Shown one piece after another: positions 1 through 8,608 of a DNA stretch of 64,000 bases; within the stretch, counting starts at the first letter, position 1, and every line of letters starts with the position of its first letter. Made by a program: the position numbers and the translations under genes. This DNA comes from Mitsuokella jalaludinii DSM 13811 (lineage in GTDB: Bacteria; Bacillota; Negativicutes; Selenomonadales; Selenomonadaceae), in contig NZ_JNKR01000001.1 of the NCBI RefSeq assembly GCF_000702905.1, positions 248,001-312,000 of the forward strand, read 5' to 3'. The notes under the pieces are model-generated. The model had not been told where the DNA came from. It ran no database searches and worked only from the letters and a program-made list of their open reading frames with translations.

Positions 1-503
1 CCCATGACGATCGGCACCATGCACGAGACACGGGCCGTCGTGCTCGGCACGAAGAAGCTCAGGACGAAGCCGACGCAAATGACCCCCGCCAGCACGTGAT
101 GCGTCTTCGCGCCGATCTTCGAGAGCACGAAGAGCGCGATGCGCTTGTCGAGCCCCGTCTTCATCATCGCCGCTGCAATCAGCAGCGCCGCACCGACGAG
201 CGCCAGCGCCGTGCTCGAAAAGCCGCTCAGGGCCATCTTGAGCGCACCAGACGTGCCGAGCATCTTCGACGGGTTGACCATATTAGGGGCAGTGCCGAGC
301 AGGAAGGCCATGAGCGACATGATAATGCCCGCTGAGACCGGATAGGCGACAGCCTCCGTCATCCAGATGATGACGGAGAACACGAGGATGGCCAGCATGC
401 GGTGGCCTGCCGTCGAGAGTTCCGGCGGTGTCGGTATCAATAGCAGCAGGATGAGCACGAGGAAGCCTACGGGCAGCCCCATGCGGCTCAAATTCTTTTT
501 CAT
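1..503 (-). CDS. DASS-family anion transporter, N-terminal part
   Basis: The gene runs off the left edge; about 167 N-terminal residues are visible. It starts at an ATG seven bases after GGGAGG. The protein opens with a hydrophobic helix (residues 11-26), then a stretch around the motif WMTEAVAYPVSAG and further helices, which is typical of the divalent anion:sodium symporter (DASS/SLC13) family that imports dicarboxylates, citrate or sulfate through the inner membrane. The substrate cannot be told from this fragment. The gene is preceded by its own promoter and a leader of about 137 nt containing a terminator-like hairpin, so it is probably regulated separately from fhs upstream. Confidence 0.8.
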   Translation of the reverse strand, partial: MKKNLSRMGLPVGFLVLILLLLIPTPPELSTAGHRMLAILVFSVIIWMTEAVAYPVSAGIIMSLMAFLLGTAPNMVNPSKMLGTSGALKMALSGFSSTALALVGAALLIAAAMMKTGLDKRIALFVLSKIGAKTHHVLAGVICVGFVLSFFVPSTTARVSCMVPIVM

Positions 504-549
504 GATGATTCCTCCCTTTACAAGATGATGGCAGCATACAAGACCATAT

Positions 550-577
550 AAAAAGGCAGACCTCTGACAGGTCTGCC
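550..577 (-). terminator. terminator-like hairpin in the leader of the DASS transporter gene (possible attenuator)
   Basis: On the minus strand a perfect 9-bp stem GGCAGACCT/AGGTCTGCC with a 5-nt loop is followed directly by TTTTTATA. It lies between the promoter at 648-676 and the start codon at 503, so transcripts from that promoter must read through it. A weaker alternative pairing (TGACA with TGTCA just upstream and within the stem) would disrupt it. This is the layout of a transcriptional attenuator. That role is inferred; the hairpin itself is seen. Confidence 0.6.
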
Positions 578-647
578 CTTGTCACGACGCGTGCGCCATT
601 GCACTTATATCGCATATTCATATGTACTATACTGAATCTGTATGGAT

Positions 648-676
648 ATCATACCGCAAGCTCGCACGGTTGTCAA
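648..676 (-). promoter_or_regulatory. promoter of the DASS transporter gene
   Basis: Minus-strand TTGACA (671-676) and TATGAT (648-653) are separated by exactly 17 bp, a near-consensus housekeeping promoter. Predicted transcription starts near 640 and reads into the transporter gene. Confidence 0.75.
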
Positions 677-731
677 GTTGTAAACATCATGCAAAAGAAT
701 AATCCTCATCACAGAAGAGAACCTTGTAACA

Positions 732-764
732 GAAAAGCCACTGCATCGCGAAAATGCAGTGGCT
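732..764 (-). terminator. terminator after fhs
   Basis: An 11-bp perfect stem AGCCACTGCAT/ATGCAGTGGCT with a 7-nt loop is followed on the minus strand by TTTTCTG. It lies 40 bases beyond the fhs stop codon and closes the folD-fhs transcription unit. Confidence 0.85.
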
Positions 765-803
765 CTTATCCATGACAGCAGCTGTGGCGTCATGATCCAA
801 TCA

Positions 804-2471
804 TCAGAACAGTCCTGTGATCTTGCCGTTGACGTCGATGTCCATGTTCTCGGCAGCCGGATGCTTCGGCAGGCCCGGCATCGTCAGGATGTTGCCCGTC
901 AGGGCGACGATGAAGCCGGCGCCGGCGCTGATGCGCAGTTCCTTGACCGTGATGCGGAAGCCAGTCGGACGGCCGATCTTCGTCGCATCGTCCGAGAGCG
1001 AGTACTGCGTCTTGGCCATGCAGACCGGCATCTTGTCGAAGCCGAGCTCCTCGATCTCCTTGAGTTGTTTCTTGGCAGCCGGCGTGAAGTCGACGCCATC
1101 GCCGCCGTAGATCTCCTTCGTGATCTTCTCGATCTTTTCAGGGATGCTCTCATTGACATCGTAGATGAAGTGGAAGTCGTTCGGTTTCTCTGTCGCCGCG
1201 ATGACCTTGTCGGCAAGCTCCAGGCCGCCTTCGCCGCCCTTAGCCCAGACCTCCGACAGCGCGACTTCGGCACCGAGTTCATTGCACTTCTTCTCGACGA
1301 AGTCGAGCTCTTCCTTCGTGTCCGTCGGGAAGGCATTGATGGCGACGACAGCCGACAGGCCGAACTTATGGATGTTCTCGATGTGCTTCGTGAGGTTGGC
1401 AATGCCCTTCTCGAGCGCTGCCATGTCGACCTTGCCGAGTTCCTTCTTGTCGAGGCCGCCGTGCATCTTGAGCGCGCGGACCGTCGCGACGATGACGACG
1501 GCATCCGGTTTCAGGCCGGCAAAGCGGCACTTGATGTCGAGGAATTTCTCGGCACCGAGGTCCGCGCCGAAGCCTGCCTCCGTGACGACGTAATCGGCGA
1601 ATTTCAGCGCGAACTTCGTCGCCATGACGCTGTTGCAGCCATGTGCGATATTCGCGAACGGGCCGCCGTGGATGAAGGCTGGCGTGCCCTCGAGCGTCTG
1701 CACGAGGTTCGGCTTGATGGCATCCTTGAAGAGCAGCGTCAGCGCGCCCGTGACATTGAGTTCTTTCGCGCGGATGGCGCGGCCTTCGCGGCTGTAGCCG
1801 ATGACGATCTCGCCGAGGCGCTGCTTCATGTCCTCGAGGTCTTTCGCGAGGCAGAGGATGGCCATCATCTCCGAAGCGACCGTGATGTCGAACCCCGTCT
1901 CGCGCGGCGTGCCGTGGGCCTTGCCGCCGAGGCCGATGACGACGTGGCGCAGCGCGCGGTCATTGAGGTCAAGCACGCGCTTCCAGGTGATGCGTCGCAC
2001 ATCGATGTCGAGCGCATTGCCCTGCTGGATGTGGTTGTCGATGACAGCGGCGAGCAGGTTGTGGGCCGTCGTGATGGCGTGGAAATCGCCCGTGAAGTGC
2101 AGATTGATGTCCTCCATCGGCACGACCTGCGCGTAGCCGCCGCCGGCAGCGCCGCCTTTAAGGCCGAAGCACGGGCCGAGCGACGGCTCACGCAGTGCGA
2201 CGGCGACCTTCCGGCCCTGGCGGTGGAAGGCGTCCGCAAGGCCGACACTCGTCGTCGTCTTGCCCTCGCCTGCCGGCGTCGGGTTGATGGCCGTCACGAG
2301 GATGAGCTTGCCGTTCGGCTGCTCCTTGACGCGCTCCCAGGCAGAGAGCGCGACTTTTGCCTTGTACTTGCCGTAAAGTTCCAGTTCATCATCGGAAATG
2401 CCAAGCTTTTCCGCGATCTCCTGGATGGGGCGCATCTCGGCTTCCTGTGCAATCTCAACATCGGTTTTCAT
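804..2471 (-). CDS. fhs: formate-tetrahydrofolate ligase
   Basis: ATP-dependent formation of 10-formyl-tetrahydrofolate from formate and tetrahydrofolate in the cytoplasm. The 555-residue product has the usual family length and carries the nucleotide-binding loop TPAGEGKTT at residues 65-73, followed by the conserved [10 protein letters not shown] and FTGDFHAI segments. The ATG start follows GCAGGAGGT at good spacing. It lies 45 bases downstream of folD, the enzyme that interconverts methylene-, methenyl- and formyl-tetrahydrofolate, so the two form a one-carbon unit supplying purine synthesis and formylmethionyl-tRNA. A strong terminator follows. Confidence 0.98.
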   Translation of the reverse strand: MKTDVEIAQEAEMRPIQEIAEKLGISDDELELYGKYKAKVALSAWERVKEQPNGKLILVTAINPTPAGEGKTTTSVGLADAFHRQGRKVAVALREPSLGPCFGLKGGAAGGGYAQVVPMEDINLHFTGDFHAITTAHNLLAAVIDNHIQQGNALDIDVRRITWKRVLDLNDRALRHVVIGLGGKAHGTPRETGFDITVASEMMAILCLAKDLEDMKQRLGEIVIGYSREGRAIRAKELNVTGALTLLFKDAIKPNLVQTLEGTPAFIHGGPFANIAHGCNSVMATKFALKFADYVVTEAGFGADLGAEKFLDIKCRFAGLKPDAVVIVATVRALKMHGGLDKKELGKVDMAALEKGIANLTKHIENIHKFGLSAVVAINAFPTDTKEELDFVEKKCNELGAEVALSEVWAKGGEGGLELADKVIAATEKPNDFHFIYDVNESIPEKIEKITKEIYGGDGVDFTPAAKKQLKEIEELGFDKMPVCMAKTQYSLSDDATKIGRPTGFRITVKELRISAGAGFIVALTGNILTMPGLPKHPAAENMDIDVNGKITGLF

Positions 2472-2516
2472 TTCTGTACCTCCTGCATTCTCTGAGAAAC
2501 ACTTTCTATATTCATG

Positions 2517-3380
2517 TTATGCCTGAAGCTGCATTTCTGCGGCGCGGACAACATTTTCCATGAGCATGGCGACGGTCAAGAGTCCGACGCCGCCCGGCAC
2601 CGGCGTGATGGCGCCGGCGACTTCCTTGACGGATTCGAAGTCGACGTCGCCGACGAGCTTCTTCGGCGCGATGCGGTTGATGCCGACATCGATGACTGTC
2701 GCGCCCGGCTTGACCATGTCAGCCGTGACGAACTTCGGGCGGCCGACGGCTGCGACGAGGATGTCGGCCTCGCGCGTGATGGCCGGCAGGTCCTTCGTGT
2801 GACTGTGGCAGATCGTGACCGTCGCATTCTTGCCGAGCAGCAGATGGAGCATCGGCTTGCCGACGATGTTGCTGCGGCCGATGATGACGGCGCGCTGACC
2901 GTCAATCGGGATGCCGGCGAGCTCGAGCATGCGCAGGCAGCCGAACGGCGTGCAGGGCACGAGTCCCGGCTCTCCCGTCACGAGGCGGCCGACGTTGACG
3001 GGATGGAAGCCGTCGACGTCCTTCTCCGGGCGGATGCGCTCGAGGATCTCCGACTCGTGCGCGGCAATCTGCTCGGGCAGCGGCAGCTGCACGAGGATGC
3101 CGTGGATCTTCACGTCCGCGTTGAGCGCATCAATCTTCGCGATGAGCTCGTCTTTTGTCGTCGTCTCGGGCATCTCAATGACTTCGGAGTAGATGCCGAG
3201 CGCCTCGCACGACTTGTGCTTGTTGCGCACGTAGACCTGCGAGGCAGGATTCGAGCCGACGATGATGACGGCAAGGCCCGGCTGCACGCCGTACTTCTCC
3301 TGCAGAGCGGCTGCCTTCTTCTGCGCGTCCTCGCGGAATGCCTGGGCAAAGACCTTGCCCTCCAAAATACGAGCTGTCAT
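2517..3380 (-). CDS. folD: bifunctional methylenetetrahydrofolate dehydrogenase / methenyltetrahydrofolate cyclohydrolase
   Basis: FolD oxidises 5,10-methylene-tetrahydrofolate with NADP and hydrolyses the product to 10-formyl-tetrahydrofolate. The 287-residue protein shows the catalytic segment [14 protein letters not shown] with Tyr50 and Lys54 at the same positions as in E. coli FolD, the [12 protein letters not shown] segment, and the nucleotide-binding [10 protein letters not shown]. The C-terminal PVPGGVG block is followed by LLT where most family members have PMT, a mild oddity. ATG start after AAAGGTG. It belongs with fhs and follows ubiA by 54 bases, so it may be cotranscribed with the quinone genes. 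Confidence 0.97.
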   Translation of the reverse strand: MTARILEGKVFAQAFREDAQKKAAALQEKYGVQPGLAVIIVGSNPASQVYVRNKHKSCEALGIYSEVIEMPETTTKDELIAKIDALNADVKIHGILVQLPLPEQIAAHESEILERIRPEKDVDGFHPVNVGRLVTGEPGLVPCTPFGCLRMLELAGIPIDGQRAVIIGRSNIVGKPMLHLLLGKNATVTICHSHTKDLPAITREADILVAAVGRPKFVTADMVKPGATVIDVGINRIAPKKLVGDVDFESVKEVAGAITPVPGGVGLLTVAMLMENVVRAAEMQLQA

Positions 3381-3434
3381 AGAATCACCTTTCCTATCTC
3401 TCTATCTCTGAAAAAACAACGTCAAGACTATCGG

Positions 3435-4283
3435 TCAGATATAGAAACTCAGCCAGGTACAGGCAAAGATGGCCACCGAGACGATGCCATTGCGCATGAA
3501 GTACCGCTGCGTCACGCGGGAAAAATCAGTTGGGCTCACGATGCGATGCTGGTAACAGAGCGTCGCAGCGGCGATGAATACACCAACGAAGTAGAGCGCC
3601 GAGAGGTGCATCATGAAGCCGACCGCCGCGAAGCAGGCGATGCAGATGATATGCGCGGCGACGGCGATGCGGAAGGCCCCGGCTGCGCCGTAGCTGACGG
3701 CCAGCGAGTGGAGCCCCTGGCTGCGGTCGAATTCCTCATCCTGCGCACCGTACATCGCATCAAACGCCCCGATCCAGAGCGCGACGGCCAGACAGAGCAC
3801 GATGAGCGGCGCCGTGACCGTGCCGCTGACGCCGACCCAGCCGCCCGCCGGCGCCATGGCGATGGCGAGGCCAAGGAACATGTGGACCCAGCCCGTCACG
3901 CGCTTCATGAACGGGTAGATGATGAACGGGATGGCCGCCACGGGCAGCAGGTAGATGCAGATCGGCTGCAGCTGCAGGACTGAGAGCACCATGAGCACAA
4001 GGCAGATGACGATGAAGACGAGCGCCTCGCGCTTCGAGATGCGTCCTGCAACCATCGCGCGGTAGGCCATGCGCGGCTGCTGCTTGTCGTACTTGAGGTC
4101 GGCGAGATTGTCGATGGCCATCGCCGCGGCGCGGCCCGTCGTGATGGCCATCGCGATCCAGAAGAGGTCGATGAGACGCGGATGGCCGCCCGCAGCGAGC
4201 ACCGCCCCCATGAAGGCGAACGGCAGGTCGAAGATCGTGTGGTGCAGGGCGACGTTGTTGATGTGTGCTTTGATAGAGATCAC
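3435..4283 (-). CDS. ubiA: UbiA-family prenyltransferase (menaquinone-type)
   Basis: Integral membrane aromatic prenyltransferase that attaches a polyprenyl chain to an aromatic acid. I chose the GTG at 4283 because it overlaps the ubiD stop (GTGA) and has AAGGAG eleven bases upstream; a GTG seven codons earlier is the alternative. The product is 282 residues, nearly all hydrophobic helices. The first aspartate motif is N59-x-x-D62-x-x-x-D66, followed by PRMAYRAMVAGRIS. The second is the YGAQDEEFDRSQGLHS segment. The pairing with ubiD, and a polyprenyl synthase in the same block, suggests menaquinone synthesis, probably the futalosine route used by Negativicutes (MqnP-like); that assignment is inferred. 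Confidence 0.9.
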   Translation of the reverse strand: MISIKAHINNVALHHTIFDLPFAFMGAVLAAGGHPRLIDLFWIAMAITTGRAAAMAIDNLADLKYDKQQPRMAYRAMVAGRISKREALVFIVICLVLMVLSVLQLQPICIYLLPVAAIPFIIYPFMKRVTGWVHMFLGLAIAMAPAGGWVGVSGTVTAPLIVLCLAVALWIGAFDAMYGAQDEEFDRSQGLHSLAVSYGAAGAFRIAVAAHIICIACFAAVGFMMHLSALYFVGVFIAAATLCYQHRIVSPTDFSRVTQRYFMRNGIVSVAIFACTWLSFYI

Positions 4284-5740
4284 TCGAGTCCAAGCTCCTT
4301 CCACTTCGCATCGACCTTCGCCTTGATGTCCTCCGACATCGCGATCTCATCCGGCCATTCGCGGCTGTGCCCCTCTTCCGGCCAGGTCTTCGTCGCATCG
4401 ACGCCGAGCTTCGCGCCCCACTTCGCCATCGGCGAGGAGTGGTCGAGCACGTCGAGAGGGCCCTCGACGATCTCGAGATCGTGCTTCGCGTCGATGTTGT
4501 TGAAGACGCGCCAGGCCACTTCGCTGATGTCCTGGACATCGACATGTGCGTCGACGACGATGATCATCTTGACGTTCATCATCTGACCCATGCCCCAGAG
4601 CGCATGCATGACCTTGCGCGCCTGCATCGGGTACGACTTCTTGATGGAGACGATGCAGCAGTCGTGGAAGACGCCCTCGAGCGGCATGTTGATGTCGATG
4701 ATCTCCGGCTGCATCTGCTGCAGGAGCGGCAGGAAGATGCGCTCCGTCGCCTTGGCGAGGAAGCAGTCCTCCATCGGCGGCTTGCCGACGACGGTTGCCG
4801 AGTAGATGGCATCCTTGCGGTGCGTGATGGCCGTGACGTGGAAGACTGGGTAGTCGTCGGCGAGGGAGTAGTAGCCCGTGTGGTCGCCGAACGGGCCCTC
4901 GCGGCGCATCTCATCCGTGCGGACGTAGCCCTCGAGGATGATCTCTGCCGTGGCCGGCACCTCGATGTCAACCGTCTTGCACTTGACCATCTCGACCGAC
5001 TTGTGGCGCAGGAAGCCCGCGAAGACCATCTCATCGATGTCGCGCGGCAGCGGTGCTGTCGCCGCGTACGTCACGACAGGGTCTGTGCCGATGGCGACAG
5101 CCGCCTCGATGCACGCGCCGCCCTGCGCCTTCATGTCGCGGAAGTTCTCCGCGCCGTTCTTATGGATGTGCCAGTGCATGCCCGTCGTCTTGCTGTCGTA
5201 CTTCTGTAAGCGATACATGCCGACGTTGCGCTTGCCCGTATTCGGGTTCTTGGTGAAGACGAGCGGCAAGGTGACGAACGGGCCGCCGTCATCCGGCCAG
5301 CACTTGAGGATGGGGATCTCGTCGAGATCCGGGTTCTCCGTCTCGACGACTTCCTGGCACGGCGCATGCTTGACGTACTTCGGGAAGTTGATGGCCCGCT
5401 TGATCATCGGAATCATCGTGACGACGCTCATCTTGTTCTGCAACGAGACGTACGGCAGCTTCATCATCTCGCGGAGCTCATCCGCGACATCGTCGAGCTT
5501 CTCGACGCCGAGGGCCATGGCCATGCGCTCGTAGCTGCCGAAGGCGTTCATGAGCACCGGCATCTTCGAACCCTTGACGTTCTCGAAGAGCAGGGCGACA
5601 TTCTTCTCGCCCTTCATCTTGGACACGCGGTCCGTGATCTCCGTGATCTCGAGATCCGGGTCCACCTCTGTCTTGATGCGCTTCAAGAGGCCCTTGCTCT
5701 CGAGGGCCTCGATGAATTCGCGCAGATCTCTGTAAGCCAA
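4280..5740 (-). CDS. ubiD: UbiD-family aromatic acid decarboxylase
   Basis: Prenylated-FMN-dependent decarboxylase acting on the aromatic ring after prenylation. At 486 residues it matches UbiD. Visible conserved parts are GMYRLQKYDSKTTGMHWH near residue 175, which carries the cofactor-region arginine, and REGPFGDHTGYYS near residue 285, which carries an acidic catalytic residue. The start is a TTG supported by GGAGAG six to seven bases upstream. It overlaps ubiA by four bases, so translation of the two is probably coupled. The flavin prenyltransferase UbiX that makes its cofactor is not in this window. Role in menaquinone synthesis is inferred from context. Confidence 0.93.
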   Translation of the reverse strand: MAYRDLREFIEALESKGLLKRIKTEVDPDLEITEITDRVSKMKGEKNVALLFENVKGSKMPVLMNAFGSYERMAMALGVEKLDDVADELREMMKLPYVSLQNKMSVVTMIPMIKRAINFPKYVKHAPCQEVVETENPDLDEIPILKCWPDDGGPFVTLPLVFTKNPNTGKRNVGMYRLQKYDSKTTGMHWHIHKNGAENFRDMKAQGGACIEAAVAIGTDPVVTYAATAPLPRDIDEMVFAGFLRHKSVEMVKCKTVDIEVPATAEIILEGYVRTDEMRREGPFGDHTGYYSLADDYPVFHVTAITHRKDAIYSATVVGKPPMEDCFLAKATERIFLPLLQQMQPEIIDINMPLEGVFHDCCIVSIKKSYPMQARKVMHALWGMGQMMNVKMIIVVDAHVDVQDISEVAWRVFNNIDAKHDLEIVEGPLDVLDHSSPMAKWGAKLGVDATKTWPEEGHSREWPDEIAMSEDIKAKVDAKWKELGLE

Positions 5741-5810
5741 AAAAATCTCTCCTTCTCTATCGTATCAATCTAAGCAGACTGAGTTGACTCTGCTGACTCC
5801 GCCTCCATAT

Positions 5811-6602
5811 TCACCGGCGCAGGATGAAGCGCACGATGAAGTAGCCGACCTCGTAGAGGACAATCATCGGCAGCGCGATCATCGACTGCGTGAAGACATC
5901 CGGCGTCGGCGTGATGATGGCGCCGGCGACGAAGGACAGGAAGATGACGATGCGCTGATACTTCTTGAGCATAGCCGAAGTCAATATGCCCATCTTGCCG
6001 AGGATCGTTATGACGAGCGGCAGCTCGAACACGAAGCCAAACGGCAGGACGAACGTGATGACGAAATCAAAATACTTGTTGACGGAAAAGAGCGCCTCGA
6101 GCTCCGCATTGCCGAAGCCCATGAAGAAGCGGATGCCCGCCGGCAAGACCAGGAAGAACGAGAAGGCCAGTCCCGAGAAAAACAGGACGACCGACGTCGG
6201 CACGACGATGCCGAGCACCATGCGCTCCTTGGCCGTCAGGGCCGGCAGGAAGAACCGCCATACCTGGTAAAAGACGATGGGCAGTGCCATGAGGAAGCCG
6301 GCGACGACAGCCACCTTGAGGTACGTGAAGAACGCCTCAGACGGCTGCATATAGTAGAGCTTGCCCGCAGGCAGCGTCAGATAATGCATGATCTCCTCGA
6401 TGAAGTAATATCCAACGCAGCTGCCCAGGCCGACAGCGATGAGACATTTGATGAGTCGGCTGCGCAGTTCCGTCAGATGTGCGATGAGCGACATCGTACC
6501 GTCATCGTCCGACTGCACTTCCTGCACCGTCTCTGCCGCTTCGCTCGTCTGCTGCGGCGCTTCTATTTCTTCATATTGTCTTTCTTCTGCCATTTCTGCC
6601 AT
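5811..6602 (-). CDS. tatC: Sec-independent protein translocase subunit TatC
   Basis: TatC is the polytopic core of the twin-arginine translocase and reads the RR signal of folded, often cofactor-containing substrates. The 263-residue product has a charged N-terminal extension of about 35 residues, then the signature MSLIAHLTELRSRLIKCL, six hydrophobic segments and the conserved YQVWRFFLPALTAKER loop. The start ATG follows AAGAGGT. It sits 18 bases after tatA, and both are upstream of the ubiD-ubiA pair; quinone-linked respiratory enzymes are common Tat substrates, which may explain the grouping. Confidence 0.97.
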   Translation of the reverse strand: MAEMAEERQYEEIEAPQQTSEAAETVQEVQSDDDGTMSLIAHLTELRSRLIKCLIAVGLGSCVGYYFIEEIMHYLTLPAGKLYYMQPSEAFFTYLKVAVVAGFLMALPIVFYQVWRFFLPALTAKERMVLGIVVPTSVVLFFSGLAFSFFLVLPAGIRFFMGFGNAELEALFSVNKYFDFVITFVLPFGFVFELPLVITILGKMGILTSAMLKKYQRIVIFLSFVAGAIITPTPDVFTQSMIALPMIVLYEVGYFIVRFILRR

Positions 6603-6620
6603 GGGTACCTCTTATCCTGC

Positions 6621-6839
6621 TCACTTCTGCTCATCTTTCTTGACAGGCGTCTCTTTCGTCTCCGCCGTCACATTGATCATCTTGTCGTCTTTCTTCCCAT
6701 CCTCGTCATTGCTGGCCGACTTGAACTCGCGGATGCTCTTGCCGAGCGCCTTGCCGACATCCGGCAGTTTTCCCGGGCCAAAGATGACAAGGCCGATGAT
6801 CAAGATGAGTACGAGTTCCGGTACACCTAATCCAAACAT
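6621..6839 (-). CDS. tatA: twin-arginine translocase subunit TatA
   Basis: The 72-residue protein begins [26 protein letters not shown], the single membrane helix, conserved FGPGKLP hinge and amphipathic helix (LGKSIREFKSA) of TatA, followed by a lysine/glutamate-rich tail. TatA oligomers form the Tat pore. The start at 6839 is chosen because GGGGAGG lies seven bases upstream; an in-frame codon further upstream would add a non-conserved stretch. It has its own promoter and precedes tatC by 18 bases. Confidence 0.95.
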   Translation of the reverse strand: MFGLGVPELVLILIIGLVIFGPGKLPDVGKALGKSIREFKSASNDEDGKKDDKMINVTAETKETPVKKDEQK

Positions 6840-6901
6840 GATATTTCCTCCCCAAATACGAAAGACTGATGAGCCTGCACACGGCTCCACACTATGCTTC
6901 T

Positions 6902-6930
6902 ATTATACATGCTGCCCGAGCGGCTGGCCA
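6902..6930 (-). promoter_or_regulatory. probable promoter of the tatA-tatC operon
   Basis: A consensus TATAAT box (6902-6907, minus strand) lies 17 bp from TGGCCA (6925-6930), which matches TTGACA at four of six bases. It falls in the gap after the terminator that ends the hepT-tatA2 transcript, so tatA-tatC and the genes behind them are likely started here. Confidence 0.55.
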
Positions 6931-6984
6931 GTCTGTTTCCCAATAGACACTATAGGCTTGGCTTATGCTTCCATAACCTTGAAA

Positions 6985-7011
6985 TAAAAACGGGCGCAAA
7001 AAGTTGCGCCC
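6985..7011 (-). terminator. terminator after the second tatA
   Basis: An 8-bp perfect stem GGGCGCAA/TTGCGCCC with a 4-nt loop, followed on the minus strand by GTTTTTATTT. It starts five bases after the stop codon of the 7016-7414 gene. Confidence 0.85.
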
Positions 7012-7015
7012 TGCT

Positions 7016-7414
7016 TCAGACTGATTGTTTCTCTTTGCCCGCGGCTTCCTTCTTCGCCTGCGTCTCAGCGATCTGCTGGCGCACGCTCTCCTGTGTCGGT
7101 GCCTCATAGGCAGGCGCTTTCGGTGCGGTCTGCTGCGGCGCTTCTGCCTGTGCCTTCGCTGCTTCTGCAGCAGGCGCCTGTGCTGCGCTCTGCTGTGCCT
7201 GTGCCTGCGGTGTGGGCTGCGGCTGTGGCTTTGGCTGAGCCTGCGGCGGGGGTTCCGGTGCGTTCATCGCCTGCGTCAGCGCATTCGATGCCTTGCGGAA
7301 TTCACGGATTCCCTTGCCAAGCGTACGCCCCATCTCCGGCAGCTTGCCGGGGCCAAAGACGATGAGCCCGATGATCAGGATGAGCACGAGCTCCGGTACA
7401 CCAATTCCAAACAT
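7016..7414 (-). CDS. tatA: second TatA/E-type protein with a Pro/Gln/Ala-rich tail
   Basis: 132 residues. The first 40 residues are nearly identical to the neighbouring TatA (helix, FGPGKLP hinge, [11 protein letters not shown] amphipathic helix). The rest is a low-complexity tail rich in proline, glutamine and alanine, ending in a short charged stretch. The ATG follows GGAGG at ideal spacing. The two paralogues may have separate roles in the translocase (TatA pore versus TatB/E-like adaptor), but nothing in the sequence settles this. It follows the polyprenyl synthase gene by 46 bases and ends in a strong terminator, so it is cotranscribed with the synthase rather than with tatC. Confidence 0.92.
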   Translation of the reverse strand: MFGIGVPELVLILIIGLIVFGPGKLPEMGRTLGKGIREFRKASNALTQAMNAPEPPPQAQPKPQPQPTPQAQAQQSAAQAPAAEAAKAQAEAPQQTAPKAPAYEAPTQESVRQQIAETQAKKEAAGKEKQSV

Positions 7415-7460
7415 ATTGTCCCTCCATTTACCGTTTCACGATAGCACGATATCCATGCGG

Positions 7461-8438
7461 TCAAAAATCGCGGTCGCCGATAAAGTCGGCTACCATCTCA
7501 TACGCTTCGCGGATGGCGTCGGGCAGTCCTTCCGGCAATGCTGCCTTGGCGCGCGCAAGGTACTCGTCCGCCTTCGCCTTGGCGAAGTCCACGCCGTCCG
7601 TCGCCTTGACTATCTCTAATGCGCGCTCGACCATCTCGTCCGTCATCTCCATGTCCGTGACGATGCGCTCGAGTTCCTCGGCATCGGGGCTCGTCTCGAG
7701 TGCCCGGATGACGGGCAGGGTCACGATCCCCTGACGGATGTCATTGCCGGCCGGCTTGCCGATTGTCTCAGCCGTCTGCTCGATGTCGAGGAGGTCATCC
7801 GTGATCTGGAAGGCCATGCCGATGCAGTGGCCATACTCCGCGAGCTTCTTCATCTCCTCGCGGTCCATGCCGCCGACCATGGCGCCGAGCTCACAGCAGA
7901 TCTCGAGGAAATCGGCCGTCTTTTTCTGGATGCGCTCGTAGTAGTCGGCCACGCCGCGCGAAGCCTGGTAAACAGCGTGGTCCTGGATGATCTCGCCGAC
8001 ACTGAGGTTGCAGACGAGATCGGCCAGGCGCTTCGAGACGTACGGATCATAGCCCTCCTCTGCAATCAGTGTGAAAGCTCTCGCGAAGATGTAGTCGCCC
8101 GAGAGGATGGCCACCTGGTTGTTCCAGCGCGCATTGGCCGTCGCCGCACCGCGGCGCGTATCCGCCTCATCGATGACATCGTCATGGACCAGCGATGCCG
8201 TGTGGATGAGCTCAAGCGCCTCTGCCAGCGGCAGGACATGCGGCAGGTCAAAGGCTCTGCCGCCGCGAGCCGACAGCAGGCAGAGCGCCGGACGGATGCG
8301 CTTCCCGCCCGATGTCACGATGTGCATGCCGACTTCCGTCACCAGGTCATTCGTGGAAGTCACGGCCTCCTGCAGGCCCTGCTCCAGTACTTCAAGATCG
8401 CCCTTTATGACATCAAACATCTGGTTTGACAAATTCAT
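7461..8438 (-). CDS. hepT: long-chain polyprenyl diphosphate synthase (heptaprenyl type)
   Basis: Condenses isopentenyl diphosphate units to build the side chain for menaquinone. Of 325 residues, the first aspartate-rich motif is HDDVIDEADTRRG (Asp86, Asp87, Asp90) and the second is FQITDDLLDIEQ near residue 215, both intact. GGKRIRP at 44-50 binds the substrate diphosphate. The ATG at 8438 is preferred; a GTG one codon earlier is possible, and the ribosome-binding site is weak. The chain length is not readable, and if the enzyme is heteromeric its partner is not in the window. Its promoter overlaps the left junction of the integrated element, so the present transcription signals appear to come from the element. 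Confidence 0.92.
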   Translation of the reverse strand: MNLSNQMFDVIKGDLEVLEQGLQEAVTSTNDLVTEVGMHIVTSGGKRIRPALCLLSARGGRAFDLPHVLPLAEALELIHTASLVHDDVIDEADTRRGAATANARWNNQVAILSGDYIFARAFTLIAEEGYDPYVSKRLADLVCNLSVGEIIQDHAVYQASRGVADYYERIQKKTADFLEICCELGAMVGGMDREEMKKLAEYGHCIGMAFQITDDLLDIEQTAETIGKPAGNDIRQGIVTLPVIRALETSPDAEELERIVTDMEMTDEMVERALEIVKATDGVDFAKAKADEYLARAKAALPEGLPDAIREAYEMVADFIGDRDF

Positions 8439-8477
8439 CACCTACAAAATCTTACTCTTATTTATGACGCATAACAC

Positions 8478-8488
8478 ATTCTATAATT
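8478..8488. repeat. left attachment-site core (attL) of the integrated element
   Basis: ATTCTATAATT here is repeated in the same orientation at 18102-18112 beyond the integrase gene; with flanking bases the match is 15 of 17 (CA-n-core-n-TA). The two copies bracket all phage-like genes, and outside them lie host genes read in the same direction. The core is short and A+T-rich, so chance similarity is possible. Confidence 0.5.
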
Positions 8489-8514
8489 ATAACCCAGCCA
8501 GAAACAGCCGTCAA
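8486..8514 (-). promoter_or_regulatory. promoter reading from the element end into hepT
   Basis: Minus-strand TTGACG (8509-8514) and TATAAT (8486-8491) are 17 bp apart, close to consensus. The -35 box and spacer lie on the element side of the presumed attL core, and the -10 box overlaps the core. It reads toward hepT, 48 bases away. Confidence 0.65.
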
Positions 8515-8543
8515 TCACAGTTATCACACGTTCAAAGCGTTCT

Positions 8544-8608
8544 GAACAGGGCATTTTGAAGGTCTTTTTCCATTTTTTGTTACCATTCTGTTACCGCTGG
8601 CCCTGTTC
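8544..8608. repeat. 9-bp inverted repeat around the left arm sites
   Basis: GAACAGGGC at 8544-8552 is matched by GCCCTGTTC at 8600-8608, with two TGTTACC repeats in between; a further GCCCTGTT lies at 8637-8644. It may be part of the recombination complex (excisionase or accessory-protein sites). The function is not known. Confidence 0.45.

Noticed and set aside
759-2495. Long plus-strand open frame opposite fhs
   Set aside because: It is antisense to a fully conserved fhs gene and has the Arg/Asp/Leu-heavy composition typical of shadow frames in G+C-rich genes. The same applies to many other long frames, for example 2514-3983, 21924-23438, 34114-35712, 39826-42825 and 60446-62662.
8442-8500. 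tRNA gene as integration target
   Set aside because: No cloverleaf or tRNA 3' end is present at either junction; the target is the intergenic promoter region of hepT.
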